In this document: piece after piece, positions 34,077 to 43,061 of the stretch | Position numbering within the stretch: position 1 is the first letter of the stretch | How the letters are laid out: each line of letters begins with the position of its first letter | Source: Caballeronia cordobensis | GTDB taxonomy: Bacteria; Pseudomonadota; Gammaproteobacteria; Burkholderiales; Burkholderiaceae | Assembly (NCBI RefSeq): GCF_001544575.2 | Contig: NZ_FCNY02000004.1 | Span: 62,001 to 126,000, forward strand | Reading direction: 5' to 3' | Length of the DNA stretch: 64,000 nucleotides | Made by a program: the position numbers and the translations under genes | Notes under the pieces: generated by a model | What the model was told of the DNA's origin: nothing | Seen by the model: the letters and a program-made list of their open reading frames with translations, nothing else | Databases searched by the model: none

Positions 34077-35510
34077 ATGACTCGACGCACCCGACAGTTC
34101 GCGCTCGGCGCATTCCTCATGCAGACGGGGCACCATATCGCCGGCTGGCGGCATCCCGATGCGCAAGCCGATGCCGGCAGCAACTTCCGCCATTACGTGG
34201 AACTCGCGAAACTCGCGGAAGCCGCCAAATTCGATGCGATCTTTCTCGCGGATACGTCGGGCGTGGGCTCGACGCATCGGCCATCGCTTGCGCGCACGGC
34301 CCGTAGCGACTTCTTCGATCCCGTGACGCTGCTCGCGGCGCTCGCGGCCGTGACCGAACGCATCGGCCTGATCGCAACGGTGTCCACTTCGTTTCACGAG
34401 CCGTACAACGTGGCGCGCCGCTTCGCCACGCTCGACCAGATTTCCGGCGGGCGCGCAGGCTGGAATCTGGTGACGTCGAGCACGTCGGCGGAAGCTCAGA
34501 ACTTCAACCGCGATGCGCTGCCCGATCACGCCGAACGCTACGAGCGCGCCGCCGAGTTTCACGACGTCGTGCTGGGCCTGTGGGATTCGTGGGAAGACGA
34601 CAGCTTCGTGCGCGACAAGGCAAGCGGCATCTATTTCGATGCGGACAAGCTGCACGTGCTGGAACATCGCGGCAAGCACTTTCAGGTGCGCGGCCCGCTC
34701 AACGTGAACCGCTCGCCGCAGGGGCGGCCGGTGGTCGTGCAGGCGGGTGCATCCGACGATGGCCGCGCGCTCGCCGCCCGCACCGCCGAGGTCATCTTCG
34801 TCGCGCATCAGACCTTCGGCGAAGCGCAGGCGTTCTACGCCGACATCAAGGGCCGCCTGCCCGAGTACGGGCGCGACCCCGACGACGTGAAGATCATGCC
34901 GGGCATCTTCCCCGTGGTGGGGCGCACGCAGGCGGAAGCCGAAGAGAAGTTCGAGGCGCTGCAATCGCGCGTGGATCCCGTGGTCGGCGTGGCGCTGCTG
35001 TCGACGGTGATCGGCGGCGTCGATCTGTCGGGCTATGACGTCGACGGGCCGATTCCCGCGTTACCCGAAACGAACGGACCGAAGAGCCGCCAGCATCTGC
35101 TCGTCGAGCTTGCGCGGCGCGACAGGCTCACGATCCGCCAGCTTTATCAGCGCATTGCCGGGGCGCGCGGTCATCAGCAGGTGGTGGGCACGCCCGCGAG
35201 CATCGCGGATCAGTTGCAGCAATGGTTCGAGGAAGGCGGCGCGGACGGATTCAACATCATGGCGCCATGGTTTCCGGGCGGTCTCGAAGAATTCATCGCG
35301 CTGGTGCTGCCCGAACTGCGGCGGCGCGGCCTCTTTCGCACGGACTACACCGGCCGCACGTTGCGCGAGCATCTCGGCCTCAGGCGTCCCGCGCACGCGA
35401 CGTCGGCGAGTCTCGCCCGCCGCGATTCGCACGCAACGCCAGAACGATCTGTTGACACATCCAGCGATGCGCGGGCGAGGCCGCGTGCCGTCGATGAAAA
35501 TACGCTTTGA
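34077..35510 (+). CDS. LLM-class FMNH2-dependent monooxygenase (NtaA/SnaA/DszA family), extended C-terminus
   Basis: A 477-residue luciferase-fold monooxygenase, third of its family here. Blocks: FDAIFLADTSGVGSTH, NVARRFATLDQISGGRAGWNLVTSS, HAERYERAAEFHDVVLGLWDSWEDD, VVVQAGASDDGRALAA, VMPGIFPVVG-like text at KIMPGIFPVVGRT, and DGFNIMAPWFPGGLEEFIALV. The family normally ends at the LREHLGLRRPA segment near residue 441; here about 36 low-complexity, charged residues follow, and they are encoded on the strand opposite the end of the LysR gene. Divergent from the tau-like operon, so probably part of the same sulfonate response. Substrate unknown. Confidence 0.87.
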   Translation: MTRRTRQFALGAFLMQTGHHIAGWRHPDAQADAGSNFRHYVELAKLAEAAKFDAIFLADTSGVGSTHRPSLARTARSDFFDPVTLLAALAAVTERIGLIATVSTSFHEPYNVARRFATLDQISGGRAGWNLVTSSTSAEAQNFNRDALPDHAERYERAAEFHDVVLGLWDSWEDDSFVRDKASGIYFDADKLHVLEHRGKHFQVRGPLNVNRSPQGRPVVVQAGASDDGRALAARTAEVIFVAHQTFGEAQAFYADIKGRLPEYGRDPDDVKIMPGIFPVVGRTQAEAEEKFEALQSRVDPVVGVALLSTVIGGVDLSGYDVDGPIPALPETNGPKSRQHLLVELARRDRLTIRQLYQRIAGARGHQQVVGTPASIADQLQQWFEEGGADGFNIMAPWFPGGLEEFIALVLPELRRRGLFRTDYTGRTLREHLGLRRPAHATSASLARRDSHATPERSVDTSSDARARPRAVDENTL

Positions 35511-36342
35511 GCACGTAACGCGGAAGCTCGAACGGCGCGGAACGGAACGCGAGCGGAACAGCGGCGGCGAGCTGTTGCACCGCGCGGCGCGGCAAGGTGA
35601 TCAGATGGTCCGAGTTCGCGACGATGAACGGTGCGGCCATCACGCTCGGCAACTGCACGGCCACATCGCGCTCGAGCCCGAGCTTTTGCAATGCCGCATC
35701 GACGATGCTTCCTTCCGTGTTCCACGGCGTCACCACGACATGACGTCCGGCAAGATACTGCTTCAACGAGAGCTTCTTGCCGATGCGCGGATGCCCGTGC
35801 CGAAACGCGACGACATAATCGTCCGCGAAACAATCGATCGACGCCAGGCCTGCTTGCGCGCCCTCACCTTCATCCGAGAAGCCGAGCGCGAACTGAACGC
35901 GGCCGGACGCGAGTTCGTCGATCGATTCGCGATGCGTGGAATACACCACGCGAACGCGAACATGCGGCGCGCAGCGTTCGAGCGCCGCAATGAGCGACGG
36001 CAGCAATGCGAACGCCGTGAAATCGGTGGCGCTGAAGGTGAACAGCTGGTCGCTCGTCGATGGATCGAACGAGCCGGCCGCGTCCAGCGTGCCGGACAGC
36101 ATGCGTAGCGCGTCCTGGATACCCGGCGCGCATTGCCCGGCGCGCGCGGTCGGCTGCATGCCGTTGCCGTGGCGCACGAAGAGTTCGTCCGCGAGCGCAT
36201 CGCGCAGGCGCGAGAGCGCGTGACTGCACGCCGATGAACTCAGCGCGAGTTCATCGGCCGCCGCGGCCACGCTGCGATGCCGGAAGAGTGCGTCGAAAAC
36301 GAGAAGCAGATTCAGATCGACCCGCCTGAGAACATCATGCAT
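35380..36342 (-). CDS. LysR-family transcriptional regulator
   Basis: A 320-residue regulator of the NodD/PA0477-like style. HTH: RVDLNLLLVFDALFRHRSVAAAADELALSSSACSHALSRLRDAL, then the effector domain (FTFSATDFTAFALLPSLIAALERCAPHVRVRVV). The start at 36342 places the family-typical VDLNLL at residue 8; the open frame upstream is unlike the family. Its 3' end overlaps the convergent monooxygenase gene by 131 bases. It is likely to regulate that gene or the tau-like operon, but a tail-to-tail position gives no direct evidence. Confidence 0.85.
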   Translation of the reverse strand: MHDVLRRVDLNLLLVFDALFRHRSVAAAADELALSSSACSHALSRLRDALADELFVRHGNGMQPTARAGQCAPGIQDALRMLSGTLDAAGSFDPSTSDQLFTFSATDFTAFALLPSLIAALERCAPHVRVRVVYSTHRESIDELASGRVQFALGFSDEGEGAQAGLASIDCFADDYVVAFRHGHPRIGKKLSLKQYLAGRHVVVTPWNTEGSIVDAALQKLGLERDVAVQLPSVMAAPFIVANSDHLITLPRRAVQQLAAAVPLAFRSAPFELPRYVLKAYFHRRHAASPAHRWMCQQIVLALRANRGGRDSPTSRARDA

Positions 36343-36436
36343 GGCGTGCAGCACTCGATGAAAATATTGCAGTACATGCAGATTAGCATCGGTCTTATCA
36401 TCGGGGCTCTTTTGTTTTTTTCGAGCCAGTACGCCA

Positions 36437-36928
36437 ATGAGCACGCCCACTTTCCGTCAGGCCGTCCCTTCAGACGCCGACCGCTGCTTCGAGATCGAAA
36501 TATCCGCCTACGAAGGCGATGAAGCCGCGACCCGCGAGAAAATCGCCACGCGAATAAAACAGTATCCGCAGGGATTTCTCGTCATGGAACTGGATGGCCG
36601 GACAATCGGCTTCATCAATGGCGGTTGCGCGCATGAAGTCGTCATGTCCGACGAGGCGTTCAAGGAACTCGTCGGCCACGATCCCGCCGCGCCGAACGTC
36701 GTGATCATGTCGGTGGTGATCGACCCGGCGTATCAAGGGCGCGGCTATGCCTCACTGATGATGAGAACCTTCGTCTCGCGAATGGCTTCGATGGGCAAGA
36801 AGACGATCCATCTCATGTGCAAGGAACGGCACGTCGCGCTCTACGAACGATTCGGCTTTCGCTACGCGAGGCCGTCGAGCTCGGATCACGGCGGCATGGC
36901 GTGGCATGAGATGGACATGGCGCTTTGA
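36437..36928 (+). CDS. GNAT-family N-acetyltransferase
   Basis: A 163-residue acetyltransferase. Motif A, the acetyl-CoA pyrophosphate loop, is visible as VVIDPAYQGRGYASLMM; the C-terminal motif B region is HLMCKERHVALYERFGF. The N-terminal FRQAVPSDADRCFEIEISAYEGDEAA is like arylalkylamine-type acetyltransferases. It is divergent from the LysR gene with 94 bases between starts. The acceptor substrate is unknown. Confidence 0.85.
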   Translation: MSTPTFRQAVPSDADRCFEIEISAYEGDEAATREKIATRIKQYPQGFLVMELDGRTIGFINGGCAHEVVMSDEAFKELVGHDPAAPNVVIMSVVIDPAYQGRGYASLMMRTFVSRMASMGKKTIHLMCKERHVALYERFGFRYARPSSSDHGGMAWHEMDMAL

Positions 36929-36955
36929 GCGCACGCGGCAGTCTCGCGAGCGCGA

Positions 36956-37645
36956 TCAGGCGGCCGGCGGCCGCCCGAAGTGCGCGACGACCTCCTTGAC
37001 GCCCGGCGTGTTCTCCGCCGCGACGCGAATCGCATTGCCCTCTTCCGCGCCGACAACGGGCCCCCACAGATGCACGACCCCGTTTTCGACGATCACGTTC
37101 TCGCGCGCCATCGCCCAGGGATGCCCTTCCATCGCGGCGAGCACGTCCTCGCGAATCGCGTTGTCGCCGCTTTCCGCCGTGGCGGGCACCTCGGGCGCCA
37201 TCGTCACGAGCGCGCGGATCAGGTTCGAGCGGCTGACGATGCCGACCACTTTTCCGTCGCGCATCACGGGAACGCGCTTGATGCGCCGGCGCTCGAGCAA
37301 CTCCGCAATGTCGCCGACCGGACAGGTCTCCGTCACCGTCGTGATGTCGGTGGTCATCAGGTCCTTGACGGTCTTCGCGTGCTCCTTCACGTACTGGCTC
37401 GCGAGTTCGCTCGTCGATGCGACCATGTCGAGCCACCAGGCGCGATGCTTGACGCCCGTTCCGATCTCCGCCCGATGCATGAGATCGCCTTCCGTGATCA
37501 TGCCGAGCAGCTTTCCGCTTTCGTCGACCACGGGCATTCCGCTGATGCCCGCAAACACCATCGTGCCCGCGGCGTGCCTGACGGTCATGTCCGGGCTGGC
37601 GGTGATGATGGAGGTCGTCATGATGTCGCAAGCTCGCACGGTCAT
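36956..37645 (-). CDS. CBS-domain pair plus BON domain protein
   Basis: A 229-residue cytoplasmic regulator-like protein. CBS domain 1 covers about residues 7-60 (DIMTTSIITASPDMTV...GMITEGDLMHR), CBS domain 2 about 95-150 (LMTTDITTVTETCPVGDIAELLERRRIKRVPVM...VSRSNLIRAL), and a BON domain follows about 165-225 (ENGVVHLWGPVVGAEEGNAIRVAAENTPGV). CBS pairs bind adenine nucleotides; BON domains often contact membranes. AGGAG directly abuts the ATG at 37645, unusually close, but similarity begins here. It is divergent from the SulP transporter gene and may report energy state; no target is evident. Confidence 0.85.
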   Translation of the reverse strand: MTVRACDIMTTSIITASPDMTVRHAAGTMVFAGISGMPVVDESGKLLGMITEGDLMHRAEIGTGVKHRAWWLDMVASTSELASQYVKEHAKTVKDLMTTDITTVTETCPVGDIAELLERRRIKRVPVMRDGKVVGIVSRSNLIRALVTMAPEVPATAESGDNAIREDVLAAMEGHPWAMARENVIVENGVVHLWGPVVGAEEGNAIRVAAENTPGVKEVVAHFGRPPAA

Positions 37646-37864
37646 CTCCTGATAAGTGGCGGGCCGCCGCCGGACATTGCCACGCGCACGGCTTTCAGTG
37701 CACACTGGGCCTTGAACGGCGACGCAAGAAAATCGACGGTTGCTCTGATCACAGTATGCGATCACTTTAGTGAATTCAAGAAGCTGGCGCGCAGGCGCGC
37801 AATTCGCTAAAAGATCCCGACAGTCGGGCAGTTCCTTCACTGGATGCTTCACGCGTACCGAACC

Positions 37865-39607
37865 ATGTCATCCGATCGAACCGCGCACGCGCGCGAACGC
37901 GGCAACGGCATCGCGCAAGGCTGGTCACGGCATGTGCCGGTCCTCGCCATGTTCCGGGAATATCGCGCGGCGTGGCTCAAGAACGATATCGTCGCCGGCC
38001 TCGTGCTCACGACGATGCTCGTGCCGGTCGGCGTCGCGTATGCCGAGGCCTCGGGCGTGCCGGGCGTCTGCGGCCTGTACGCGACGATCGTCCCGCTGCT
38101 CGCCTACGCGATCTTCGGCCCCAGCCGCATTCTCGTGCTCGGTCCGGATTCGGCGCTCGCGGCGCCCGTGCTCGCGGTCGTCGTGCTGAGCGCGTCGGGC
38201 GATCCGTCGCGTGCGATCGCCGTGGCCAGCCTGATGGCGATCGTCTCGGGCCTCGTCTGCATCGTGTTCGGCCTGCTGAAGCTCGGCTTCGTCACGGAGT
38301 TGCTGTCCAAGCCGATCCGCTACGGCTACATGAACGGCATTGCGCTGACGGTGCTGATCAGCCAGTTGCCGAAGCTGTTTGCGGTTCCCATCGAGGATCA
38401 CGGCCCGTTGCGCGACATGCTCGATCTCACGAAGGCGGTCGCGGCGGGCCAGGCCAACTGGATGAGCTTCGCCATCGGCGCGGGCAGTCTCGCGCTGATT
38501 CTTCTGCTCAAGCGCTTCGACAAGGTGCCGGGCATCCTCATCGCCGTCGTGCTCGCGACGCTGTGCGTGACGGCGCTCGACCTCGACCGCTTCGGCGTGA
38601 AAGTGCTCGGGCCGATTCCGCAAGGGCTGCCCGCGTTCTCCCTGCCCTGGCTGAGCGACGCCGACTTCGTGCGCATCGTGCTCGGCGGCTGCGCGGTCGC
38701 GCTCATCTCCTTCGCGGACACGAGCGTGCTGTCGCGCACGTTCGCGGCGCGCGCCAGCCGGCGCGTCGATCCGAATCAGGAAATGATCGGGCTCGGCGTC
38801 GCCAATCTCGCGACCGGCTTCTTCCAGGGATTTCCGATCAGCAGCAGTTCGTCGCGCACGCCCGTCGCCGAAGCCGCGGGCGCGAAGACGCAGGTGACGG
38901 GCATCGTCGGCGCGCTGGCGGTCGCGGCCGTGCTGCTGGCCGGGCCGAACCTGCTGCGTTATCTGCCGACGAGCGCGCTCGCCGCTGTCGTGATCGCCGC
39001 CGCCATCGGCCTCTTCGAATTCCGGGACCTGAAGCGCATCTATCGCATCCAACAATGGGAATTCTGGCTGTCGATCTGCTGCTTCGTCGGCGTGGCGGTG
39101 TTCGGCGCGATTCCGGGCATCTTCATCGCGGTGGTGATCGCGGTCATCGAATTCCTGTGGGACGGATGGCGTCCGCATTACGCCGTGCTCGGCCGCGTCG
39201 AAGGCCTGCGCGGTTATCACGACCTGAAGCGCTATCCGCACGCCGCGCAGATTCCCGGGCTGCTGCTGTTTCGCTGGGATGCGCCGCTCTTCTTCGCGAA
39301 TGCCGAGCTATTTCAGCGGCGCGTGATCGAGGCCGCGGCGCAGGCGCCCACGCCCGTGAAACGCGTCGTCGTGGCGGCCGAGCCGGTGACGAGCGTCGAT
39401 GTCACGTCCGCCGACATGCTGCGCGACCTGCATCGCGCATTGAAGGAGCGCGGCATCGAACTGCATTTCGCCGAAATGAAGGACCCCGTGCGCGACAAGC
39501 TCAGGCGCTTCGAACTGACATCCATCTTTCCGGACGAATGCTTTCACCCCACGCTGGGCAGCGCGGTCGATGCGTGGCTCGGCGTGGAACCCGAGCCTGG
39601 TGCCTGA
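37865..39607 (+). CDS. SulP-family anion transporter with STAS domain
   Basis: A 580-residue inner-membrane transporter of the SulP/SLC26 family for sulfate, bicarbonate or similar anions. It has the N-terminal signature AGLVLTTMLVPVGVAYAEASGVPGVCGLYATIVPLLAYAIFGPSRILVLGPDSA, about eleven to twelve helices, NLATGFFQGFPISSSSSRT and a C-terminal STAS domain from about residue 440 (RYPHAAQIPGLLLFRWDAPLFFANAELF...TSVDVTSADML). An alternative in-frame ATG at 37844 adds seven residues; neither has a clear Shine-Dalgarno. Sulfate uptake would fit the sulfur theme, but many SulP proteins carry bicarbonate. Confidence 0.88.
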   Translation: MSSDRTAHARERGNGIAQGWSRHVPVLAMFREYRAAWLKNDIVAGLVLTTMLVPVGVAYAEASGVPGVCGLYATIVPLLAYAIFGPSRILVLGPDSALAAPVLAVVVLSASGDPSRAIAVASLMAIVSGLVCIVFGLLKLGFVTELLSKPIRYGYMNGIALTVLISQLPKLFAVPIEDHGPLRDMLDLTKAVAAGQANWMSFAIGAGSLALILLLKRFDKVPGILIAVVLATLCVTALDLDRFGVKVLGPIPQGLPAFSLPWLSDADFVRIVLGGCAVALISFADTSVLSRTFAARASRRVDPNQEMIGLGVANLATGFFQGFPISSSSSRTPVAEAAGAKTQVTGIVGALAVAAVLLAGPNLLRYLPTSALAAVVIAAAIGLFEFRDLKRIYRIQQWEFWLSICCFVGVAVFGAIPGIFIAVVIAVIEFLWDGWRPHYAVLGRVEGLRGYHDLKRYPHAAQIPGLLLFRWDAPLFFANAELFQRRVIEAAAQAPTPVKRVVVAAEPVTSVDVTSADMLRDLHRALKERGIELHFAEMKDPVRDKLRRFELTSIFPDECFHPTLGSAVDAWLGVEPEPGA

Positions 39608-39648
39608 GCCGCATGGAACGCGGCATGGCATCGTCGGCGCGCGGTCCT

Positions 39649-40749
39649 TCAGGGCTGCTTCTGCTCCGCCGGCAAGGCGGCCTGCGGCTGATCCTTCACC
39701 CAGCGCCAGAAGAGCTTGTAAGCCACCGCCAGCATCACGGGACCGATGAACAGGCCGATCACGCCGCCCGTCACCATGCCGCCGAGCGCGCCGATCAGCA
39801 CGACGGGCATCGGCACCGCCACGCCGCGTCCCAGCAACAGCGGCTTGAGCACGTTATCGGCCAGGCCCGCGATGAATACGTAGACCGAAAACGCGATCGT
39901 CGACGCGCTGACGCCGTTCGTCATAATGACGAAGATGATGACCGGAAGCGTAATGAGCGTGGCCGGCAACTGCATGATGCCGATGAGCAGCACCGCGAGC
40001 GCGAGCAGCCCCGCGCCGGGAATGCCCATGACAACGAACGCGATGCCGATGAGCAGCATCTGAATGAACGCGATGCCGACCACGCCCTGCGCGACGGCAC
40101 GGATCGTCGCCGTGCACAGGTCGGCGATCTGCTGGCCGTTCTCGGGCCCGGAGATGCGCGCGGCGATCTGCACCGCGCTCTGATAGCCCTTCTCGCCGTG
40201 CGCCATGAAAATCCCCGCGACGATCAGCGCGAGGAAGAACACGAGCATCCCGGCGCCCAGACCGGTGACGGTGCCGAGCACCGCCAGCCCGGCGTGCTTG
40301 AGTTGCGGCGCGAACCGCTGGGCGAGGCCCGTCATATCGGAGGATGCCTGCGCCCAGAAGTCGTACACGCGCTGCCCCACGAGCGGCCATGCGGCCACCG
40401 ATTCCGCGGGCGGCGGAATGCGAAAGCTTCCGCTTTTGAAAACGGCCATGCCGCGCTCGATCGATTCGGCCACCGCAACGCCGAGCAGATACGTCGGAAC
40501 GAGAATCACGACGAACGCAACCAGGATGATGAGCGTGGCGATCAGTCCATCCCTGCCGCCGAACGGACCACGCAACCGAACCTGCAGCGGATACAGCGTG
40601 ACCGCAAGAATCAGCGCCCAGACCATCAGGTCGAGAAACGGCACGAAGACGCGGAAACAGAAAACGGCCAGCACGGCGACGAGCCCGGCGCGGATCAGAA
40701 CGTCGAGCAGCTCTCTGGAGAGCGTGCGTTCGGAAGTCGGCGATAGCAT
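39649..40749 (-). CDS. AI-2E family membrane transporter (PerM/YdiK-like)
   Basis: A 366-residue protein with about eight hydrophobic segments, including FLDLMVWALILAVTLYPLQ near the N-terminus and a C-terminal block GVAVPMPVVLIGALGGMVTGGVIGLFIGPVMLAV that is diagnostic of the family. Members include TqsA and Na+/H+ antiporter-like proteins; the transported species varies, so the family name does not show that it exports AI-2. GGAGG precedes the start at good spacing. It is convergent with the SulP gene. Confidence 0.85.
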   Translation of the reverse strand: MLSPTSERTLSRELLDVLIRAGLVAVLAVFCFRVFVPFLDLMVWALILAVTLYPLQVRLRGPFGGRDGLIATLIILVAFVVILVPTYLLGVAVAESIERGMAVFKSGSFRIPPPAESVAAWPLVGQRVYDFWAQASSDMTGLAQRFAPQLKHAGLAVLGTVTGLGAGMLVFFLALIVAGIFMAHGEKGYQSAVQIAARISGPENGQQIADLCTATIRAVAQGVVGIAFIQMLLIGIAFVVMGIPGAGLLALAVLLIGIMQLPATLITLPVIIFVIMTNGVSASTIAFSVYVFIAGLADNVLKPLLLGRGVAVPMPVVLIGALGGMVTGGVIGLFIGPVMLAVAYKLFWRWVKDQPQAALPAEQKQP

Positions 40750-40792
40750 CTCATGCCTCCTCGCAACCTTTCTCGAAGATTCGGTCAGCGCG

Positions 40793-41182
40793 CTATTTTG
40801 CAGGCCCCGGAGAACCGCACTTCATGCCGGACCCGTTGGGGCCATCGACGTTCTTCAGCGAAACGAGCAGCCTGCTTCCGGTGTTCGCCGTGATGATGTG
40901 ACCGTAACTGACGGTCGGAATGAACTTGATATCCGGCGCCACGGCGACAGGCGGAGTCTGCGCGCCATCGACCGTGAGATTCAGTTCCACCGTGACGGAG
41001 TCGATCCTGACGCCATGATCCGGCTTGCCTGCCTGAGCCTGCTTGAAGTCGCAGAGACCGTCGAGGACATTCTGCAGCGCCGTGGGGATGTCGACTGCCT
41101 TGCCCGGCGGAATGGGCGGCGTGTTGCAACCCGCGACGAGAACGGCCAGGGCCAGCACGGTCAGTGGAGCGTGATTGAACAT
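40793..41182 (-). CDS. Small lipoprotein, possibly trypco2-like fold
   Basis: A 129-residue protein with a lipoprotein signal peptide ending in LVAGC (Cys19), so it is anchored in the envelope. The mature part (IPTALQNVLDGL..., VRIDSVTVELNLTVDG, IKFIPTVSYGHIITANTGSRLLVSLKNV) has the helix-plus-beta pattern seen in trypsin-co-occurring (trypco2-like) proteins; this is a weak impression. It lies 43 bases upstream of the AI-2E family gene on the same strand, so they may be co-transcribed. Confidence 0.6.
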   Translation of the reverse strand: MFNHAPLTVLALAVLVAGCNTPPIPPGKAVDIPTALQNVLDGLCDFKQAQAGKPDHGVRIDSVTVELNLTVDGAQTPPVAVAPDIKFIPTVSYGHIITANTGSRLLVSLKNVDGPNGSGMKCGSPGPAK

Positions 41183-41531
41183 GACAATCCCTCAAGCCAT
41201 TCAAAAGCGGCCGATAACTGCCGTTGGAGGTGGAAGCCTGGGACACGCACGCCATCGGATCATCGATACCTCTAGAATGCGATCCGCGCAATAGCTCCGT
41301 TTCAGGAAAGTCGGATATCGGCGTGCCCGAACTCAGTAGCTTGTCCATTCAGCCGTTCGAGTGCCGCGCCGTCAGGGTGAATCCCCTTGTATGCGAAGCA
41401 TCCGTTACATATCGTAGGGAGTAATCGGATGAAGTCGCGACCGCGATGCTCGTCCGACGCCGCTTTCGATTCAGCTCGAAAGGAACGCGTGCCGGCAGCC
41501 TCGCCGGCACTTGCACGGCAAGGTGAACGCC
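41183..41531. other. Intergenic region with perfect stem-loop at 41489-41510
   Basis: 349 bases without a supported gene, between the lipoprotein gene and a small membrane-peptide gene. It contains a perfect 8-base stem, GTGCCGGC and GCCGGCAC, with the 6-base loop AGCCTC, ending 9 bases before the AAGGTGA ribosome-binding site of the small gene. This could be an upstream terminator, an attenuator or a translation-modulating hairpin. Apart from that, nothing was recognised. Confidence 0.4.
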
Positions 41532-41678
41532 ATGGAATTCGTCCTGTTGCTCGCGATCTTCCTCACATCGTCCGGATATCTTTTCAAGGCTGCCATACCG
41601 CCGAACCCGCCAGCGGCGACCGCGCCCGCCGCGCCGGCAGCGAACGCGCCCGCAGTCGATCCCACGACGGACCCGTGA
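41532..41678 (+). CDS. Small membrane peptide, 48 residues
   Basis: Not a recognised family. The peptide has one hydrophobic stretch at residues 3-18 (FVLLLAIFLTSSGYLF), then a Lys and a Pro/Ala-rich tail ending in DPTTDP, so it probably sits in the inner membrane with the tail exposed. AAGGTGA lies 6 bases before the ATG, and a strong stem-loop lies just upstream. It is convergent with the DUF1479 gene (29 bases between stops). It lies opposite no other gene, so it is not an antisense shadow. Confidence 0.5.
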   Translation: MEFVLLLAIFLTSSGYLFKAAIPPNPPAATAPAAPAANAPAVDPTTDP

Positions 41679-41707
41679 TTGTCGAAACGATAGCCTGCGC
41701 TGAATCG

Positions 41708-42952
41708 CTACACGTCGAGACCGAGTTGGGCCCGGCCAAGCGGCGTCAGATCGTCGAGTGTCGCGCGGCCAGTGAAATCGACTTCGAAGTGATCCGCCGG
41801 AAAGTCAGGCGGGCTTTCGCCTTTCATGAAACTCGGCAACTGACGCGCGAGATAAGCGTCGTTCTTGGCACACGCGGGCGCGGACGCGATGTACATCACG
41901 TTGCTGTAACCCGCGCCCTTGTGCTCGTCTTCGACCGCGTGGATCACATCGCTGTGCCAGAACACGGTGTCGCCCGCTTCCATCTTCGGGATGGACGAGA
42001 GCGCTTCGAACAGCGGCGCATGAAACTCCGGCTTGATGGAAAGTGCGCGTCCGGGCATGGCGCCGCAGAGGTCGTCGTCGGCGACATCGTCCTGAAGCGC
42101 GCGCAGCAGGATATACACCATTGCGTTGGCAATAGGCACGAGTTGCAGCGTGCCGTCGCCGGGGCCTTGCGGCGTCAGGGCCGTCCAGCCCTGGAACGTG
42201 CGGAACATCGAGCAGACGGCAGGCGATGCGATCTCTTCCACGTCGGGCCGGAACGCGGCGTCGAAGGCATCGTAAGCGCGCCAGTTGCCGGAAAACACAT
42301 GGCGATACACCTTGCGGAAATTGCTTTCGATCCAGCGCTCGACCGAGCCGCCATCGCAATGCGCCGAGAGGCCGAGCGAGGCCGAACCGGGCGGCCGGCG
42401 ACGCAGACGATCCGCATAGGCGGGCACACGTTCCGGATCGAAGTGAACGTGTCCTTCGCTTTCGTTGCGCCAGAGCTTGTTGAGAAAAACGCGCGCACGG
42501 GTCAGCGATGCCGACTGGCGCGCCAGCACTTGCGGCTTCGACCAGTACACGCCGTAGATCTGCGGCTTGCTCGATGCCAGTTGCCCGAAGTATTTGTCTT
42601 CGGCACGGCTTTCGAGACGCTTGTCGAGATGATTCCGCTCGACGTAACGCGCGATTTCCTCGTCCCAGTCTCGCACCTGCTCGCGCGGAAAAACCTGGCG
42701 AATCACGCAGGCGCCGCGCGATCTGACGAGCGCGATCGCGTCGGCGCTCACCCGTCCTTCGACGATATCGGCGAAGCGGATTTCGGGAATCACGCTCTCG
42801 CCCGCATCGCGCTGCGCGGCGATCCGCTTCGCTTCGTCGCCGATGGCTTTTTCGACTTCGGCGAAAACCTCGCGGTAATTCGGCAGCCCCGCGCGCAGTG
42901 CCTTTTTCGCCTGCCGGATCGCGCCCGGCAAGTCATCGATGTTCAGCGCCAT
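41708..42952 (-). CDS. DUF1479 family protein (YbiU-like putative Fe(II)/2-oxoglutarate oxygenase)
   Basis: A 414-residue protein of the DUF1479 family. Typical blocks: IPEIRFADIVEGRVSADAIALVRSRGACVIRQVFPREQVRDWDEEIARYVE, LGLSAHCDGGSVERWI and MEAGDTVFWHSDVIHAVEDEHKG. The HCD in the middle block and the distal His in the last resemble a non-heme iron facial triad, so an oxygenase role is likely though no substrate is established. The start at 42952 fits the family N-terminus (MALNIDDLPGAIRQAKKALR). It is divergent from an AraC regulator gene with 109 bases between, suggesting control by it. Confidence 0.8.
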   Translation of the reverse strand: MALNIDDLPGAIRQAKKALRAGLPNYREVFAEVEKAIGDEAKRIAAQRDAGESVIPEIRFADIVEGRVSADAIALVRSRGACVIRQVFPREQVRDWDEEIARYVERNHLDKRLESRAEDKYFGQLASSKPQIYGVYWSKPQVLARQSASLTRARVFLNKLWRNESEGHVHFDPERVPAYADRLRRRPPGSASLGLSAHCDGGSVERWIESNFRKVYRHVFSGNWRAYDAFDAAFRPDVEEIASPAVCSMFRTFQGWTALTPQGPGDGTLQLVPIANAMVYILLRALQDDVADDDLCGAMPGRALSIKPEFHAPLFEALSSIPKMEAGDTVFWHSDVIHAVEDEHKGAGYSNVMYIASAPACAKNDAYLARQLPSFMKGESPPDFPADHFEVDFTGRATLDDLTPLGRAQLGLDV

Positions 42953-43061
42953 GATCGTCGTCTCTCTTTGATTTCCGTGTGAAAAGCATAAGACGCCCGC
43001 GGGATGCCAGGTGATACTATTCAGGCAATTCATTTGCGTTTTCGGACATTAACCAGCCGCC

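Noticed and set aside
41387-42982. Long plus-strand open frame opposite the DUF1479 gene
   Set aside because: Arg-rich translation, no family resemblance, and it is the antisense of a gene with clear motifs; GC-rich DNA creates such frames.
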